Assembly (NCBI GenBank): GCA_964593705.1
Contig: CAZQIV010000002.1
Coordinates: 62,001-126,000 of the forward strand
Direction: 5' to 3'
DNA: 64,000 nucleotides
Source: SABY01 sp964593705
Lineage (GTDB): Bacteria; Bacteroidota; Bacteroidia; Bacteroidales; 4484-276
Made by a program: the position numbers and the translations under genes. Positions 44,302 through 53,166 of the stretch are shown one piece after another; the stretch's first letter is position 1; the number at the start of each line of letters is the position of its first letter. The notes beneath the pieces were generated by a model that saw nothing but the letters and a program-made list of their open reading frames with translations, did not search any database and was not told the DNA's origin.

Positions 44302-45549
44302 ATGGAAAATAAAAACATTCACACTGAGCGGAGTCGAAACATACCCCAATTACGCTTTCCTGGGTTTGAGGGGGAGTGGGTTTTTATAATACTTGGAGAT
44401 TTAAAAGTATCAATGTGTAAAAGGATTTTAAAAGAACAAACGTCATTTGAAGGGGAAATCCCATTTTATAAAATAGGCACGTTTGGAAAACAAGCAGATT
44501 CATTTATCAGTAAAAATCTTTATGAAGATTATAAAAATAAATATTCATTTCCCAAAAAAGGAGACATTTTAATTTCTGCTGCTGGCACAATTGGAAGAAC
44601 GGTTATATATGATGGATGTCCAGCATACTTTCAAGATTCAAATATAGTCTGGATAAGCAATAATGAAAATTTAGTTTCTAATCATTTTCTATCATTTTGC
44701 TATAAAAATATAAAGTGGAATACGGAAAATACAACAATAGCTCGACTATACAACAATAATCTTAAAAGTATTAAAATAGTCGTGCCTGAAACGAATTCAG
44801 AACAAACCCGCATAGCCGCTTTCCTCACCGCGGTTGACAAGCGCGTTAATCTGCTTCAAAAAAAGAAAGCCGAATTGGAGCTATACAAAAAAGGGGTAAT
44901 GCAAAAATTGTTTTCTTCTCCCCTTTTAGGGGGAGATGCCGCAGGCAGAGGGGGTATCCGGTTTAAAAATGATGATGGAAATAATTTTCCTGATTGGGAA
45001 GATAAGAAGTTGGGGGAGGTTTGTGAAATTATTGGAGGCGGAACTCCATCAACCACAATACAGGAATATTGGAATGGAGAATTTAATTGGTTTACACCAA
45101 CCGAAATTAAAAACAAGTACATTCAAGGAAGTCAACGAAAAATCTCAGTTCTTGGTTTAAAAAAATCTTCAGCCAAATTATTGCCAAAAAACACTTTGCT
45201 TTTCACAAGTCGGGCAACAATAGGAGATGTTGGTATTGCTCAAATAGAATGTACAACAAATCAGGGTTTTCAATCATTTCTACCAAATGAAAGTTATGAA
45301 ACAGAATATCTTTATTATTGGCTAATTTTAAACAAAAAGAAATTCCTAAGAAAATCATCTGGCTCAACTTTTATTGAAATATCCAAAGGTGAGATTTCAA
45401 AAATACAGATTATTATTCCCTGTCTTAAAGAGCAACAAAAAATTGCCTCTTTCCTATCCTCCATAGATCAATCCATCAAAAAAATTGGCAATCAAATTGA
45501 TGCCTCGCGGGAATGGAAAAAAGGATTGTTGCAGAAAATGTTTTGTTAG
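44302..45549 (+). CDS. hsdS: Type I restriction specificity subunit HsdS
   Basis: About 415 residues with the usual two target-recognition domains, each beginning with a W-x-x-x-x-L-G element (EWVFIILGDL at residue 25; WEDKKLGEVCEIIGGGTPS near 235) and ending with an SEQTRIAAFL- or EQQKIASFL-type helix followed by coiled-coil spacers. It would select the two half-sites for the HsdM methyltransferase. The frame is intact. Two short segments look like translated intergenic repeats: TERSRN near the start (from a GAGCGGAGTCGAA motif) and SPLLGGDAAGRGG in the linker (from CCCCTTTTAGGGGG). Confidence 0.9.
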   Translation: MENKNIHTERSRNIPQLRFPGFEGEWVFIILGDLKVSMCKRILKEQTSFEGEIPFYKIGTFGKQADSFISKNLYEDYKNKYSFPKKGDILISAAGTIGRTVIYDGCPAYFQDSNIVWISNNENLVSNHFLSFCYKNIKWNTENTTIARLYNNNLKSIKIVVPETNSEQTRIAAFLTAVDKRVNLLQKKKAELELYKKGVMQKLFSSPLLGGDAAGRGGIRFKNDDGNNFPDWEDKKLGEVCEIIGGGTPSTTIQEYWNGEFNWFTPTEIKNKYIQGSQRKISVLGLKKSSAKLLPKNTLLFTSRATIGDVGIAQIECTTNQGFQSFLPNESYETEYLYYWLILNKKKFLRKSSGSTFIEISKGEISKIQIIIPCLKEQQKIASFLSSIDQSIKKIGNQIDASREWKKGLLQKMFC

Positions 45550-45561
45550 GGACGCACAGCC

Positions 45562-45589
45562 GTAGAGACGCACGGCCGTGCGTCTCTAC
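45562..45589. repeat. Perfect 28-bp palindrome (REP-like)
   Basis: GTAGAGACGCACGG and its exact reverse complement, with a partial GGACGCACAGCC repeat just before it. Such GTAGAGACGCAC palindromes accompany REP-associated transposases in Bacteroidota. Confidence 0.8.
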
Positions 45590-45612
45590 CGCACGTGAAA
45601 AATTTAATAATA

Positions 45613-45648
45613 ATGGGAAAAAAATTTAAAAATAAATATCGTATTACA
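45613..45648 (+). mobile_element. Start of a REP-associated (RAYT/IS200-like) transposase, cut by the gap
   Basis: The ATG at 45613 opens MGKKFKNKYRIT and then runs into the Ns. The K-F-K-x-K-Y-R-I opening matches the N-terminus of Bacteroidota RAYT (Y1 transposase) proteins, and the REP-like palindrome lies 24 bp upstream, as expected for a RAYT locus. Only 12 codons are visible, so this is tentative. A repeated transposase would also explain why assembly stopped here. Confidence 0.45.
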
Positions 45649-45748
45649 NNNNNNNNNNNNNNNNNNNNNNNNNNNNNNNNNNNNNNNNNNNNNNNNNNNN
45701 NNNNNNNNNNNNNNNNNNNNNNNNNNNNNNNNNNNNNNNNNNNNNNNN
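45649..45748. other. Scaffold gap of exactly 100 N
   Basis: A round number of Ns is a placeholder; the real missing length is unknown. It separates the RAYT-like start from the remains of hsdR. Confidence 0.95.
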
Positions 45749-48237
45749 ACAAAAATGCAGTCATTAAAAAATGAAAATGATTTATTGGCTAACCTGAAAT
45801 TGCAATTATCAATACACAACAAAACTGAACTTTCCGAAAACGATTTTAGGCAAATCCTCAACTTCATCAACAAAGGCAATGTTTTTGAACGTGCCAAAAT
45901 TCTGTGCGACCGCGTACCCTACACCAACAATAAAGGCGGGCATAAAACCATCGAGCTAATCAATCAAATACATTGTTATTCACGAATCGGATAAAATTTT
46001 AATGGTGCTTCGTCCTTACCAGTTTTATGCTGTAGAAGCTATTGTTGAAAGGGTGCAGACTTCCAAAAAATATGGATATATATGGCACACCACAGGTTCG
46101 GGCAAAACCTTAACTTCTTTTAAAACAGCCCAGATTCTTGCCCACTATCCAAAGGTGCATAAAGTGGTTTTTGTAGTGGATCGCAAAGACCTCGATTATC
46201 AAACCACCAAAGAATTTAATAGTTTTAGCAAAGGCAGCATTGATAGAACAAACAATACCAACACGCTTGTTAAGCAAATGGTGGGCGATAATAAATTGAT
46301 TGTTACCACCATTCAGAAATTGAATACTGCCATAAGCAAAAAAAGGTATTTGGAACGCATGGCAACCCAAAAAGACAAGCGTATTGTTTTCATTTTTGAC
46401 GAGTGCCACCGTTCGCAATTTGGAAAAACACATAACGATATCAATGATTTTTTTGAAAACTGCCAAATGTTTGGCTTTACAGGCACACCTATTTTTGAAA
46501 AGAATGCCGGAAAAAATGAGTTTGGGAAACGGACAACAAAAATGTTGTTTGATAAAAAATTACATCAATACGTAATTACCGATGCCATCAGGGATGAAAA
46601 TGTATTGAAATTCTCGGTCGAATACATCAGTACTTTCAAAAAGAAAGACCATATTTTAGATATTGATGTAGAGGCCATCGATGAAGCCGAAGTAATGAAT
46701 GCCCCGGAGCGTTTAAATAATATTGTAGAATACATCATTACCAATCACAGCCGCAAAACGCACAGCCGGGAGTTTACAAGTATTTTTGCCGTTTCGGGTG
46801 TTGATATTTTGATTGAATATTACAAACTGTTTCACCAAAAGAAAGTGGAGGGCTTGCACAATCTTCGCCTGGCAACAATTTTTTCGTACAATGCAAACGA
46901 AGCCGATAAGGATGCTTTAGTACCTTTTCTCTAATATTCTGCCATTTTTTGGCAGAATATTAGAGAAAAGGTACTCAAGCAAAATTTAAAATGCATTGTC
47001 GATAATATGAAAGGTAGGTGAATAATAAAGCTCTAAATTGCAAAATATGCATTTATAAATTTTGCCGACTAACTTGGACAAACCAAAACAGGAATACACC
47101 ATAAGTTTTACATGATCACCTTGTTTGGTTTTGGCTTGTCCAAGTTAGGCATTACAACGGCCGATTTTGATGAGGTTGATTTAAATGTAGTTGCTGAACC
47201 GGGGGGTCAATATAACCACCAACATTCAAGGGATCAACTGGAAGAATTTATTGGACATTACAACAAACAGTTCAGCACAAACTATACAACTAAGGATAGC
47301 CAGAGTTTTTACAATTATTACAACGATGTTGCAAAGCGGGTAAAACACAAGCAGATCGATGTTCTGTTGGTTGTAAATATGTTTTTAACAGGTTTCGACA
47401 GCAAAACATTAAACACGCTTTATGTTGATAAGAATTTAAAATATCACGGTTTAATTCAGGCATATTCGAGAACAAATAGAATTTTAAACGAATTAAAATC
47501 GCAGGGAAATATTGTTTGCTTCCGAAACCTAAAAGAATCAACAGACGAGGCTATTTCGTTATTTTCAAACATCAATGCCAAAGACGAAATAATAATGCAA
47601 CCTTATGAAGCTTATGTTGCAAAATTCAATCAGGCATTTATCGCGCTGCTTCAAATTACTCCAACTGTAAACAGCGTAAACGATTTGCAGGACGAAGAAA
47701 AAGAGCTTGAATTTATAAAAGCATTTAGGGAGTTGATGCGTCTGAAAAATGTGTTGGCCACTTTTACAGGATTTACCTTTGAAGACTTGTCGATGCCTGA
47801 GCAAAACTTTGAAGACTACAAAAGCAAATATCTCGACCTGTATGATAAAGCAAAATCAGCGCAAAGCGATTTTAGAAATAATGGCTGGCGATGCCCAAAT
47901 GCGCAGCAAGCGGGAACTGATCGAAAAGTTCATCCGGGAAAACTTACCCCATGTTGAAGATTCTGATAATATAGCAGATGAATTTAAAAACTATTGGAGC
48001 AAAGAAAGAATTGTAGCTTTAGAAAAATTGAGCCGGGAAGAAAATTTAGATGCAGGTAAATTACAGAAAGTTATAGGGAACTATTTGTTTACCGAAAAGA
48101 AACCGCTACGGGATGAAATTATCGGAATGTTGAACACAAGACCAGGTTTGAAAGATAAAAAAACAATTGCAGTGCGCGTAACTGAAAAGATTTTAGGATT
48201 TGTAGAAACATTTATAAACGGAATAACAACACCATGA
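45749..48237 (+). pseudogene. hsdR: Type I restriction subunit HsdR, broken in several places
   Basis: Recognisable parts, in order: N-terminal leader (NFINKGNVFERAKIL, 45755-45980); then a jump and frameshift straight to KYIVIHESDKILMVLRPYQF, which removes the whole PD-(D/E)XK nuclease region (roughly 190 residues in intact proteins); helicase motor with Walker A TTGSGKTLT and DECHRSQF (46002-46920); a 228-bp element at 46921-47148; second motor half (IDVLLVVNMFLTGFDSKT); a further deletion and frameshift near 47870 and the C-terminal MAGDAQMRSKRELIEKF part to 48237. Without the nuclease the enzyme could not cut. Some frame changes could be assembly errors, but not all. Confidence 0.85.
46921..47148. 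mobile_element. 228-bp structured element (copy A) interrupting hsdR
   Basis: Starts with a perfect hairpin (46921-46973; arm TACCTTTTCTCTAATATTCT) and ends with a long imperfect hairpin whose arms are CTAACTTGGACAAACCAAAA and its complement ending CCAAGTTAG. A middle inverted repeat pairs AAAATTTAAAATGCAT with ATGCATTTATAAATTTT. It is preceded by TTAG and ends in TTAG. Removing exactly these 228 bases joins GATGCTTTAG to GCATTACA and restores HsdR (D-A-L-G-I-T-T-A-D). No protein is encoded, so it would need to be mobilised in trans. Confidence 0.85.
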
Positions 48238-48337
48238 TAGCCGGCGCAAGGGCAGGAACATTTGCAATTCGTATGAGCCAACACACAAGTATTGGCACAG
48301 CACTATGGTTTTACGGAGGAGGAGTTGGATTTTATTA

Positions 48338-48702
48338 TTAGGGCTTGCTGAAAAACACAAAACCATATCGTTAACTTTAATATTTCGGTGCGCCCGCCTA
48401 AATGCGTCACGCGGGCAGGCTGCACCTCCCGTATCAATTCTAATTGATGTTTCTACAAACCCGCTTCGCCGCGAGGCGAGGATTATCGCCCCGCCAGCTG
48501 GCGGGGCTTATCTTTCAGGTGCAGAGCACCGGTAATCTTTGTAGAATTTTATCCGGCAATGGGGAAAAAGGTGCAGCGCACCGTAATATTAAATGCAAGG
48601 GTTTTTGAATAATCGTACAAAAAACCTTGCATCAAAGCACAACATTATTTATGCAATGAGATAAATACCAAATTGTTACAAATTTTTCAGCAGACCCTAA
48701 TT
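48338..48702. repeat. Long TTAG-type element (R5 ends, expanded core)
   Basis: Left end TTAGGGCTTGCTGAAAAA, right end TTTTTCAGCAGACCCTAA. The right 63 bases match 25358-25421. The core adds GC-rich GGTGCAGAGCACC and GGTGCAGCGCACC motifs and a TGCAAGG...CCTTGCA hairpin (about 48591-48632). Confidence 0.65.
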
Positions 48703-49075
48703 AGATAGAATTTAAGATAGAATTCATTCTTTAGTTGCTGATATGCTTCTATTTACAATTTTACATTAAGATAAAACCGCATTCCTTTGTTCTCAGAAAT
48801 GCCCGGCAGAAATCATATTAAAAAGATAGCCACAAAAACACGAACGACACGAAATAACACAAAAACTACTTTAGTGAACTTTCGTGATTTAGTGATTTAG
48901 CGGCATTAGAAACCAGGAAAAATGACATACAGGCAAGATATGACTAAGCAAAGCAGCAAAGAAAATGTGGAACCTGCATTGTGTGTAGCAATCATTCGCA
49001 AATGTTTTCTTTTCTAATATAACTGCTACACCTTTTTTTAATCATTTTGTTTTGCAGCCGCAAAGTTTGAAGTAG
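48703..49075. other. Intergenic region after hsdR
   Basis: No gene. Holds a CACAAAAACACGAACGACAC-type repeat (about 48831-48905) of the 'ctttgtg' family and otherwise nothing recognised. Confidence 0.5.
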
Positions 49076-49222
49076 CACCATAAATTGCTACACTGGGATA
49101 CCTGCACATTGGACGAAAAAATAGATTCCATACTTTATGAAAGAACGGCACTGAGCCGTAAACCTGAAGAACTAATTAAAGCAGAACTTGAACAGATAAA
49201 ATCTACAAATACTGCCGTGTGA
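49076..49222 (+). pseudogene. Remnant of a YhcG/DUF1016-type nuclease gene
   Basis: A 48-codon open frame contains TLDEKIDSILYERTALSRKP followed by EELIKAELEQIKSTNTAV and a stop. This matches the internal stretch of DUF1016 (YhcG-type PD-(D/E)XK) proteins where a W-x-x-R-x-L segment leads into YERTALS. The flanking N- and C-terminal parts are gone. Confidence 0.5.
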
Positions 49223-49334
49223 TACACTAACATCTAAAATCGCTAATCGTCTCCGTAGGAGTCCTTCGGACAATCTTAAATCAAAAACATCATTGGCTTT
49301 ATAGACAGACATTATTTCTCCCAAAAAAGCTTTC
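49223..49334. repeat. Partial TTAG-type element (right end only)
   Basis: ATCTAAAATCGCTAATCG ... CAATCTTAAATC resembles the core arms of the 27784-27953 element, and GGCTTTATAGACAGACATTA matches the family right end. The left end is missing. Confidence 0.45.
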
Positions 49335-50060
49335 CTACAACTTCCCTCCCCGAGCTTTTTTCAATCCTTCCAAAAAGGGTTTGTTCAGGAAGCTTTTTTC
49401 GTTGAGTTTGCACAGGTTGTCGTACATAAGTTGGTTTACCGTGAAAGCCATAATTTCGGGGGGCAGGTATTTGCGCATGGCCAGGTCGGTGGAGCCAATT
49501 ACTGCCTGCGGATGCTGTGAATAAGCAACATGGGGCAAAATTTCGGAGCAGCCCGAACCAAAACGCACTTTTACAGGATCGGGGTCAGCGGGTGAGGCAA
49601 AGTAATTTGCTGCCGTAGTAAAAATGCTGAGCTGGTCGACGTTTACAAAAAAAGTGAATGATTTGGCGTACTCCATAAACTTTTCATTAACAGGCCCTAC
49701 AAAAATAGTATCATGCCGGGGCTTATATCTTTTTGCCTGGTCAAACCATTCGCCCATGAGCTGGTGGTTGGCTTTCAGTCCTTCATCATCGGCCAAAAAT
49801 TCGATATAGTTTTGGCGGCTGCGGCCTTGTTCGCCAAAGAGCCAGGTTCCACAGCCTCCACAGCCAAAATGTTCGGCTGTCATCCGCAGCGTTTTGCCCT
49901 TCATCCAGTTTTTGTAGTGGGCAAAAAGACATACGTGCCCTTCCTTTTTAAGCTCCACAATATTATCAAAAGGCGTTTCGGAGGGCGCATCATAAACCAC
50001 AACAATTTCTTTATCGAAATTTGTTTGTTGGAGGAGGTAGGCTGGCGTGGTGTTTTTCAT
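49335..50060 (-). CDS. DUF169-family protein
   Basis: About 240 residues from ATG 50060 (the frame opens at 50087). Family features: EGHVCLFAHYKNWMKGKTLR, a Cys-rich stretch HFGCGGCGTWLFG that could bind a metal or cluster, and GSGCSEILPHVAYSQHPQAV later. DUF169 proteins are widespread in anaerobes but have no settled function. No operon partner on either side. Confidence 0.75.
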   Translation of the reverse strand: MKNTTPAYLLQQTNFDKEIVVVYDAPSETPFDNIVELKKEGHVCLFAHYKNWMKGKTLRMTAEHFGCGGCGTWLFGEQGRSRQNYIEFLADDEGLKANHQLMGEWFDQAKRYKPRHDTIFVGPVNEKFMEYAKSFTFFVNVDQLSIFTTAANYFASPADPDPVKVRFGSGCSEILPHVAYSQHPQAVIGSTDLAMRKYLPPEIMAFTVNQLMYDNLCKLNEKSFLNKPFLEGLKKARGGKL

Positions 50061-50087
50061 TGTTTGGAATTTATGTTGGAAATACAA

Positions 50088-50494
50088 AGATTATTTATTT
50101 TTTTGTTTTTAAGTAGTAGAGATGTCCAAATTCATACCTCCTGATCCATCTTTTAGAAATCAAATTGTTACAGCAATATTATCGTAAATCTATATGTAGC
50201 AAAATCCATCTCGAAGAATGCTTAGTGTTTCTTTGTGTCTTGGTGTCTTCGTGGTTACATATCAACAATTTGCCACAAAGGCACGAAGGCTCAAAGTTTC
50301 ACAAAGTGTATTTTATACGACAAAATTTTCGCATTAAGTCAGGAGTTCTTAAATTGGGTGTCTGTGCAATTCATGCATCTGGTTAAGTTTTAAAATAAAA
50401 ACTATCATATCATTTATTCCCGGCAAAATTAAAAACTCCTATAACTTATTTTGAGAAAAGTGTAATTTTAGCACCTAATTAAACATGAGCACTT
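50088..50494. other. Intergenic region with a 'ctttgtgtcttggtg' repeat
   Basis: No gene. 50225-50312 holds TTTCTTTGTGTCTTGGTGTC facing CCACAAAGGCACGAAGGC, a loose inverted repeat of a kind common in Bacteroidota; related copies lie near 48831 and 57040. Confidence 0.6.
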
Positions 50495-50782
50495 ATGGTT
50501 TTGAACCCGGCACTTTTTTGGGATACAGATTTTGAAAAGATTGATTTTCAAAAGCACTCACGCAAAATTATTGAGCGCGTGCTTACCATAGGAACGCTGA
50601 AGGATTGGTTCGAAATAAGCAAATATTATGGTTTGGAACGGATCAAATTTGAAGCTACCAAAATAAGATATTTAGATACTATTACATTGAATTTCTGTTG
50701 CGAGTTTTTTAATCTAAAAAAAGAGGACTTCCGATGCTACACTTTTCAGCAGTCAGGCCACCATCAACTTTGGCAATATTAA
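50495..50782 (+). CDS. DUF6922-type protein, probable antitoxin
   Basis: 95 residues. Pattern LFWDTDFEKIDFQKHS, IIERVLTIGTLKDWFEISK, then YLDTITLNFCCEFFN and a C-terminal FRCYTFQQSG. This family is regularly encoded before an AbiEii nucleotidyltransferase toxin. Here the toxin's start codon lies inside the codons for RCY, a 49-bp overlap. By position it is probably the antitoxin. A paralogue lies on the opposite strand at 51398-51706. Confidence 0.75.
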   Translation: MVLNPALFWDTDFEKIDFQKHSRKIIERVLTIGTLKDWFEISKYYGLERIKFEATKIRYLDTITLNFCCEFFNLKKEDFRCYTFQQSGHHQLWQY

Positions 50783-51378
50783 GAACTTTGATGGGGATTG
50801 AAAGTTTAAATCATTTTTTCCTTGTTGGTGGAACCGCACTTGCTTTACATATAGGCCACCGCGTATCTGTTGACCTTGATCTTTTCACACAAGATGAATT
50901 TTATTGTGGTGATATTCTTGAGGATCTCGAAAAACGGTTTCATTACACTATTGTCAAAAAGCAAGAAAAAAATTTAATGATGGTTTATCTTTCTGATCCT
51001 GAATTTCCCGATCAACCGGTTAAAGTTGATTTTTTAAGATATCCCGCTAAAATCATCGACAAGGTTATTCACGAAAATAATTTGAGGGTTTTATCTTTGA
51101 AGGATATTATTCCAATGAAATTGGCGGCTATTAGTGGTCGTGGTGCAAAAAAAGACTTTTATGATATTTATCATCTCCTTGATTTTTATTCTTTATCCCG
51201 GATGATGGATTTTTTTAGTGAAAAGTATCCTAATACTGCACACTTTCAAGTACTAAAAAGCCTGCTTTACTTTACTGATGCAGAAAATGATTTAGACCCA
51301 ATTTCATTGAAAAATGTATTTTGGAATGACGTAAAGGATAAAATCAGAATAGCTACAAATGATTTTTTATCAAGTTAA
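50734..51378 (+). CDS. AbiEii-family nucleotidyltransferase toxin
   Basis: 214 residues with the catalytic signature LVGGTALALHIGHRVSVDLDLF: the GG-T motif and paired Asp metal ligands of the DNA polymerase-beta fold. Later SLKDIIPMKLAAISGRGAKK and KDFYDIYHLL are also typical of this group. AbiEii-type toxins transfer nucleotides to RNA targets and act in phage defence or plasmid stability. Its start MLHFSAV overlaps the upstream DUF6922 gene, which implies coupled translation. Confidence 0.85.
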   Translation: MLHFSAVRPPSTLAILRTLMGIESLNHFFLVGGTALALHIGHRVSVDLDLFTQDEFYCGDILEDLEKRFHYTIVKKQEKNLMMVYLSDPEFPDQPVKVDFLRYPAKIIDKVIHENNLRVLSLKDIIPMKLAAISGRGAKKDFYDIYHLLDFYSLSRMMDFFSEKYPNTAHFQVLKSLLYFTDAENDLDPISLKNVFWNDVKDKIRIATNDFLSS

Positions 51379-51443
51379 AACAAATAATACTTTGCACTTA
51401 AAAGTTCCAGTGTTGGGGTATCGATTGTTGTGTAGTGTAACAT
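51375..51443 (-). pseudogene. First 15 codons of a lost second AbiEii toxin
   Basis: Out of frame with the DUF6922 gene on this strand, an ATG at 51443 opens MLHYTTIDTPTLELL before the sequence diverges (SAKYYLF, stop). This mirrors the MLHFSAVRPPSTLAIL start of the intact toxin at 50734, in the same overlap position. The rest of the toxin is deleted. Confidence 0.6.
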
Positions 51444-51706
51444 CTGAATTTCTCTATGGGGATTTTGGAGATGGAAGCAATAAAGTTTAAAGATACGGGG
51501 TCGAGTTCCCTGATGTTCATGGCAATTTCTGCTATCCCTTGAATGCCGAGCGAGTCCCTTAATAAAATCCAGTCTTCCATAAGCCCGTATTCAAGTATCC
51601 TGCCCACAATAAAATCCATATTTTTTTCAAAAGACAATGTTTTCGGGTCAACATCCCAAAACAAATGTGCTGAAAGGCTTGTAATATCAATGGGTTCAGT
51701 TTGCAT
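51398..51706 (-). CDS. Second DUF6922-type protein, toxin partner lost
   Basis: 102 residues, a clear paralogue of the 50495 gene: LFWDVDPKTLSFEKNMDF, VGRILEYGLMEDWILLRDS, ELDPVSLNFIASISK and FRCYTTQQS at the end. It converges on the intact pair, its stop codon 20 bp from the toxin's stop codon. Only the overlapping first codons of its own toxin remain. An orphan antitoxin could still cross-neutralise the neighbouring toxin; that is inference. Confidence 0.75.
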   Translation of the reverse strand: MQTEPIDITSLSAHLFWDVDPKTLSFEKNMDFIVGRILEYGLMEDWILLRDSLGIQGIAEIAMNIRELDPVSLNFIASISKIPIEKFRCYTTQQSIPQHWNF

Positions 51707-51811
51707 TGTTTTTATTTAATGATGCAAAGATACAAAGTTCAACAGAATTTTTTAGCGGTTTTTTATTAGGAATCCCTACTTTTGAGCATTAAACTTTAAA
51801 ATATAAAATAG

Positions 51812-52900
51812 ATGAAAAAGATATTGATCTTAGTATTTCTCTTTTTGTTTATGGGCAGCATTTTACCAAAAATACACGCCCAATCTACCGAAGAACTTCA
51901 TGAACAAATCCAATCGCTGAATGAGCAGATTGAAGACATGGAACATACCTTTAATAAATTAGAGAAAAACATCGACGACCTGCTTTGGTTTCAGCGTGTT
52001 GGCGATGTGGCTTTTGTGGATAAAGTGTATATCTATGGCCCGCCCAAATGGAAAGAAGAAACCCCCAACGCCCAGGATGCCGGCAACCCGGTGAAGTTCT
52101 GGACTTATGTTATCATCCCCAAAAATGTTGACCCCGACAAGAAATACCCATTGATGGTGCTGCCACATGGCGGCGTTCACTCCGATTTTTCAACTTATTA
52201 TACCCACATCATCCGCGAATTAGTTGCCCAGGGCTACATCATCGTGGCTGCCGAATATCGCGGAAGCACCGGCTACGGAAAAGGGCATTACAAAAAAATC
52301 GACTATGGCGGGTTGGAAGTGGAGGATGTAAAAGCCAGCCGCGACTACATGATCGAAAACTATGACATCATCGATAAAAACCGTGTGGGCATCATGGGCT
52401 GGAGTCATGGTGGTTTAATTGCCCTGATGAATATCTTCGACCATCCCAACGACTACCAGGTAGCTTTTGCCGGGGTACCCGTAAGCAATCTCATCGCCCG
52501 CATGGGCTACAAAACCCAGGAATACCGCGATTTGTATTCTGCAGATTATCACATTGGCGAAACGGCTTACGAAAATGTAAACGAATACCGCCGCCGCTCA
52601 CCAGCCTGGAATGCACACAAAATGAAGGATACGCCCCTGCTCATCCACACCAACACCACCGATGCTGATGTAAACGTACTGGAGGTTGAGCACCTGATCA
52701 AATCGCTGAAAGCCGAAAACAAAAAGTTTGAATACGAAATTTACCAGGCCGTTCCCGGAGGCCATTCCTTCGACAGGATGGACACCAAAATTGCCAACGA
52801 GATCAGGGTAAAGATTTATAAATTCCTGGCCAAAGAACTCAACCCACCCAATCCCATCCGTGATGTGAAAGCACTTAAAAAAGCAGCTTATCGGTTTTAG
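51812..52900 (+). CDS. Exported prolyl oligopeptidase-type (S9) hydrolase
   Basis: 362 residues. Signal peptide ending KIHAQ, then a short coiled coil (EELHEQIQSLNEQIEDMEHT), then an alpha/beta hydrolase of the S9 type: YIIVAAEYRGSTGYGKG, nucleophile Ser in GIMGWSHGGLIAL, Asp in NTTDADVNVLEVEHL, and His in VPGGHSFDRM. The usual beta-propeller that limits substrate access in S9 peptidases is missing; the coiled coil takes its place. Probably a periplasmic peptidase or esterase. Confidence 0.88.
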   Translation: MKKILILVFLFLFMGSILPKIHAQSTEELHEQIQSLNEQIEDMEHTFNKLEKNIDDLLWFQRVGDVAFVDKVYIYGPPKWKEETPNAQDAGNPVKFWTYVIIPKNVDPDKKYPLMVLPHGGVHSDFSTYYTHIIRELVAQGYIIVAAEYRGSTGYGKGHYKKIDYGGLEVEDVKASRDYMIENYDIIDKNRVGIMGWSHGGLIALMNIFDHPNDYQVAFAGVPVSNLIARMGYKTQEYRDLYSADYHIGETAYENVNEYRRRSPAWNAHKMKDTPLLIHTNTTDADVNVLEVEHLIKSLKAENKKFEYEIYQAVPGGHSFDRMDTKIANEIRVKIYKFLAKELNPPNPIRDVKALKKAAYRF

Positions 52901-53166
52901 GCGGTTTCCATTTAACGTTTCCATCCCGTACCAACAGGAATGGAAAGTTTCACGCGGGAATTAGCGAGGGCAAAAGTCATCCGGTGAATGCAGATTAAGC
53001 AAATGTACCAGACACAGAGAGATCGAATTAATTCTGGAGGTTATTCACCGGGCGACTATAAAAGTAAAACAAAGATTAAATTTTTATAAACTGCCTAAGA
53101 AAAGTGTGATTGTGGATAGTCATTTTTAGGGGATATACTCCGGGAGGGATAAATGTGTTTTTGAAC

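Noticed and set aside
46921..47148. The 228-bp element as a self-splicing group I or II intron in hsdR
   Set aside because: Too short for a group II intron, no catalytic core recognised, and the second copy is intergenic, directly after a stop codon, where splicing would have no purpose.
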